Shown here: one piece after another, positions 61,188-64,000 of the stretch | How the letters are laid out: each line of letters starts with the position of its first letter | Position numbering within the stretch: the first letter of the stretch is position 1 | Assembly: GCF_008000935.1 (NCBI RefSeq) | Contig: NZ_CP042831.1 | Coordinates: forward strand, 930,001 to 994,000 | Length of the DNA: 64,000 bases | Direction: 5' to 3' | From: Flavobacterium alkalisoli | GTDB lineage: Bacteria; Bacteroidota; Bacteroidia; Flavobacteriales; Flavobacteriaceae | Translations under genes and position numbers: made by a program | The notes under the pieces: model-generated | Told to the model about the DNA's origin: nothing | Seen by the model: only the letters and a program-made list of their open reading frames with translations | The model's database searches: none

Positions 61188-62417
61188 TTATTCTTTTTCC
61201 TCAGAATGATTTTCCTTATAATCTGGGTATAGGAAATTATTATAAGGAAAACGTGTTATGTGTATCTCTCTAACAGCTTCATACACTTTTTCCCTAAATT
61301 CCTCAAAGTTTTCTTTATTGGTGGCCGAAATGAAAAGCGCATTCTTTTCGCCCACATTGCTCATCCAGGTAGACTTCCATTCCTCAAGGGTATTGTGTTT
61401 TGTAGTCTTTTCGGTAACAAGATCATCAGCATCAATTTCAAGCGGTTTATAGGCATCAATTTTATTAAATACCATAACAGTAGGCTTGTCTATACAGCCT
61501 ATGTCCTGTAATATCTGGTTAACCGATGCGATATGATCTTCAAAGTCCGGATGGGAGATGTCTACCACGTGTAAAAGCAAATCGGCTTCACGTACCTCGT
61601 CCAGCGTACTTTTAAACGATTCTACAAGTTGCGTAGGTAGTTTTCTTATAAATCCTACCGTGTCTGAAAGCAGGAAAGGAAGGTTTTTGATAACTACTTT
61701 CCTTACAGTTGTATCAAGTGTTGCAAACAGCTTATTTTCAACGAAAACCTCGCTTTTGCTTATAACGTTCATAAGGGTAGATTTCCCTACGTTAGTGTAC
61801 CCTACAAGGGCAACCCTAACCAGTGCACCACGATTACTGCGCTGCACGGCCATTTGTTTGTCAATGGTTCTTATTTTTTCCTTTAGCAAGGCAATCCTGT
61901 CCCTGACAATACGACGGTCAGTCTCAATCTCTGTCTCACCGGGACCACGCATACCAATACCACCGCGCTGCCTTTCAAGGTGGGTCCACATACCCGATAG
62001 TCTTGGCAGTAAGTACTGGCACTGAGCCAATTCTACCTGTGTGCGGGCATAAGAGGTTTCTGCCCTTTGGGCAAAAATATCAAGGATAAGGTTCGTCCTG
62101 TCTAATACTTTACACTCAAGTATTCTGGTTATATTTTTTTGCTGTGCAGGCGACAGCTCATCATCAAAAATTACGGTTGAAACCTCATTTTCTTTTATGT
62201 AATGATGTATCTCATCAATCTTACCCGTACCTAAAAAGGTTTTGGGGTTAGGTTTGTCCATTTTTTGGGAAAAACGCTTTATTACTTCACCACCTGCAGT
62301 AAAAGTAAGAAACTCTAACTCATCCAGATACTCTGTTAGCTTTTCTTCGTCCTGATTTTGTGTTATTATCCCGACAATCACGGTTTTTTCAAACCTTATC
62401 ACTTCTTTTTCAAGCAT
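61188..62417 (-). CDS. hflX: GTPase HflX (ribosome-associated)
   Basis: The 409-residue GTPase has an N-terminal HflX domain (about 20-200: TFLGTGKIDEI, FDDELSPAQQKNI, CKVLDRTNLILDIF, RGGIGMRGPGETEIETDRR). The G domain has G1 VGYTNVGKSTLMN, G3 DTVGFIRKLP and G4 FNKID. It splits stalled ribosomes under stress in other bacteria. It is convergent with the small hypothetical gene and divergent from the last gene, with a 161 bp gap. Confidence 0.94.
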   Translation of the reverse strand: MLEKEVIRFEKTVIVGIITQNQDEEKLTEYLDELEFLTFTAGGEVIKRFSQKMDKPNPKTFLGTGKIDEIHHYIKENEVSTVIFDDELSPAQQKNITRILECKVLDRTNLILDIFAQRAETSYARTQVELAQCQYLLPRLSGMWTHLERQRGGIGMRGPGETEIETDRRIVRDRIALLKEKIRTIDKQMAVQRSNRGALVRVALVGYTNVGKSTLMNVISKSEVFVENKLFATLDTTVRKVVIKNLPFLLSDTVGFIRKLPTQLVESFKSTLDEVREADLLLHVVDISHPDFEDHIASVNQILQDIGCIDKPTVMVFNKIDAYKPLEIDADDLVTEKTTKHNTLEEWKSTWMSNVGEKNALFISATNKENFEEFREKVYEAVREIHITRFPYNNFLYPDYKENHSEEKE

Positions 62418-62435
62418 AAATGTTATTTATATCTG

Positions 62436-62443
62436 CAAAAATA
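62436..62443 (-). promoter_or_regulatory. -7 promoter box of hflX
   Basis: On the minus strand this reads TATTTTTG, an exact TAnnTTTG, about 18 nt before the hflX start codon. Confidence 0.5.
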
Positions 62444-62578
62444 CAAAATATATACAAGTCCATTTTGTAAAAAAAATGCGAATAATTAATCGAAATCGTT
62501 AAAAGCAAACAGAAAGTTATTAAAATGTTATATTTTTTTAATTTTGATACTTTAATTCTACCAAAACTAGCTTTTTTT

Positions 62579-64000
62579 ATGAGAAAATTTACTTTCATGA
62601 TTTTCATGTCATTATTTTCTATTGCCTCTTTTGGACAGTTGGCAACAGAAGGTTTTGAGACATGGCCCCCTACCGATTGGGGAATTTACAACAACGGCTC
62701 CGGAATGCTGAAATTCTGGGTACAGACAGCCGCCGGAGATACAACTTTCCCGGCTTACGCTGGAGATCATGCGGCTCTTGTTGATAAAGAAAACGTGTCG
62801 GATACAGCCCCGGTTCCTCAGGACTGGTTGGTAACCCCACAGTTTACTTTACCAAGTAATCCGCAATTACGCTTCTTTTCACGTTTAGGTTTAAACGGAG
62901 ATCAGGGTAGTCTTTACCGCATTATGATTTCTGCAGATGCAGATCCTTCTGACCTTTCTGCTTATGTGCAGGTGGAAGAGTGGACTGAAACACAAATTAA
63001 CCCTACACAGCAGGTTTATACGGAGAAGATATTATCGCTTCCTGAAAACCTTGTTGGGCAGCAGGTGTATGTTGCTTTTGTTTTAGTAGGTGATGATGGA
63101 GACAGATGGCTTATAGACAATGTAAGTGTTGTTCAGGAATGTTTAGCCCCGGAAAACATAACGGTAGATAATACGGGTTTAAACACAGCTGACATTACTT
63201 GGGATGCTAATGGCGCTACATCTTGGGAAATAGAAATTGTTCCTGTAGCAGATGCTCCTACGGGAGCTGGTGATGTTTATAACGGTACTTTGCCTTATCA
63301 GGCTACGGATCTTGATCCGGCTACTGCTTATAAAGTTTATGTTCGTTCAATATGTGGGACAAATAACAACAGCCCATGGACTACACCAATTACATTTATT
63401 ACTGCAGCTTTAGGAGAAACGTGTGCAGCTCCTATACAAATAACAACATTACCGTATTCTACTACAGATAATACGGCAAACTACGGTGATGATTATGAAG
63501 GTGTGCCGGGTACAAGTTGTGGAAACACAAACAATTACCTTAATGGTGATGATGTAGTTTATTCATATACTGCCCCTGCAGATGGTATTATAAGTGTAGA
63601 CATTACAGGCAATGGTACTTATGCAGGTATGTTTATTTATGATAACTGTGCTGATATAGGTACAGAATGTTTGGCTGGTGTTGTTTCGGGAGGTACTACT
63701 GACCCGCTTTCAATACCTGTTTTTGCAGTTACGGCAGGAACAACTTATTACATTGTAATATCTACATGGGCTACACCACAGTCTACGCCATATACTTTAA
63801 TAGTTCAAACGGTAAACTGTGCTCCGCCAACAAACTTAACTGTTGCAAACGTAGACAGTTCATCGGCAGATCTTTCTTGGGATGCAAACGGTGCAACATC
63901 TTTTGAAATCGTTATACAGCCTGTAGGTACAGGTATACCGGCGGGAGCAGGAACAACTGTAACCACAAATATGGCGTTTGATGCTACTGAAATGACAGAC
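62579..64000 (+). CDS. Large secreted multidomain protein, 3' end cut by window edge
   Basis: The frame is open from the ATG at 62579 for 474 codons to the window edge. A signal peptide (MRKFTFMIFMSLFSIASFGQ) is followed by a choice-of-anchor J-like domain (about 20-195: TEGFETWPPTDWGIYNNG, DWLVTPQFTLPSNPQLRF). A fibronectin type III repeat comes next (about 197-285), then a pre-peptidase C-terminal-like domain (about 287-400: TCAAPIQITTLPYSTTDN) and a second FN3 repeat (from about 402). The two FN3 repeats share WDANGATS. Such architectures are usually T9SS-secreted adhesins or proteases in flavobacteria. Its C-terminal sorting domain is outside the window. Confidence 0.85.
   Translation, partial: MRKFTFMIFMSLFSIASFGQLATEGFETWPPTDWGIYNNGSGMLKFWVQTAAGDTTFPAYAGDHAALVDKENVSDTAPVPQDWLVTPQFTLPSNPQLRFFSRLGLNGDQGSLYRIMISADADPSDLSAYVQVEEWTETQINPTQQVYTEKILSLPENLVGQQVYVAFVLVGDDGDRWLIDNVSVVQECLAPENITVDNTGLNTADITWDANGATSWEIEIVPVADAPTGAGDVYNGTLPYQATDLDPATAYKVYVRSICGTNNNSPWTTPITFITAALGETCAAPIQITTLPYSTTDNTANYGDDYEGVPGTSCGNTNNYLNGDDVVYSYTAPADGIISVDITGNGTYAGMFIYDNCADIGTECLAGVVSGGTTDPLSIPVFAVTAGTTYYIVISTWATPQSTPYTLIVQTVNCAPPTNLTVANVDSSSADLSWDANGATSFEIVIQPVGTGIPAGAGTTVTTNMAFDATEMTD

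Noticed and set aside
1..64000. CRISPR arrays, rRNA genes, integrases, toxin-antitoxin pairs or restriction systems
   Set aside because: Reading both strands, I found no direct-repeat/spacer array, no rRNA sequence and no mobile-element enzymes. The region is core genome.

Overview
The window reads as a chromosomal segment of a Flavobacteriaceae bacterium close to Flavobacterium. The DNA is AT-rich and Shine-Dalgarno sequences are largely absent. Many genes carry the Bacteroidetes -7 promoter box TAnnTTTG. Family-typical proteins are present: DUF2007, DUF2480, DUF3078, DUF4175, DUF4837, HmuY, and surface proteins with type IX secretion (T9SS) style C-termini. Nearly all of it is core genome. 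I see no prophage, transposase, CRISPR array or rRNA operon, and only one tRNA (Cys-GCA).

Layout. 0-2.2 kb, minus strand: a cation diffusion facilitator (cut by the window edge), rpiB, a 625 bp AT-rich gap with clustered DnaA-box-like nonamers (possible oriC) and a DUF2007 gene. 2.3-10.4 kb, mainly plus: rnr, two DUF2807 secreted proteins, a LysE exporter, tRNA-Cys, folB (minus), glnS, and a YtxH / holin-like / small-protein envelope cluster. 10.4-13.0 kb, minus: an SPFH protein and gltX. 13.2-25.0 kb, plus: a giant DUF4175 membrane protein, ybeY, a delta-60 repeat secreted protein, a cluster of parS centromere sites, mnmG, a lipoprotein whose start is itself encoded by a parS site, a methyltransferase, an OmpH/Skp-like lipoprotein and a PIF1-like helicase. 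25.0-31.3 kb: doxX and holB (minus), then pgk, an MltD-like transglycosylase, DUF4837 and a GNAT gene (plus). 31.3-43.0 kb, mainly minus: OmpA-like protein, Kup potassium transporter, S41 protease, DUF4349, rnpA, an S24/HTH regulator (plus), a small Q/K/E-rich secreted protein (plus), M1 peptidase, subtilase and a metallo-beta-lactamase-fold enzyme.

43.2-60.7 kb is an iron region. The SUF iron-sulfur genes (sufA, B, C, D ... S, E, T, DUF2480) are split by a complete heme-acquisition set: TonB receptor hmuR, lipoprotein hmuY, ABC transporter hmuTUV and the heme-handling protein hmuS, with one leucine-rich-repeat T9SS protein in the middle. sufC and sufD are further separated by a decayed four-helix-bundle gene flanked by inverted repeats. 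The first genes of the three units (sufA, hmuR, hmuT) all have an AATTTAGA element just after the promoter -7 box, which suggests one shared iron or heme regulator. 60.7-64.0 kb holds a small unknown gene, hflX and the start of a large multidomain secreted protein.

The strongest non-coding signal is the parS group: one exact TGTTTCACGTGAAACA and three GTTCCACGTGGAAC palindromes upstream of mnmG, one more just inside the gene after mnmG, and a weaker 14/16 match in the mltD gene. ParB/parS sites sit near replication origins in bacteria. Together with mnmG, rnpA and divergent transcription around the 1.4-1.9 kb gap, they suggest that the window lies in the origin domain of the chromosome.
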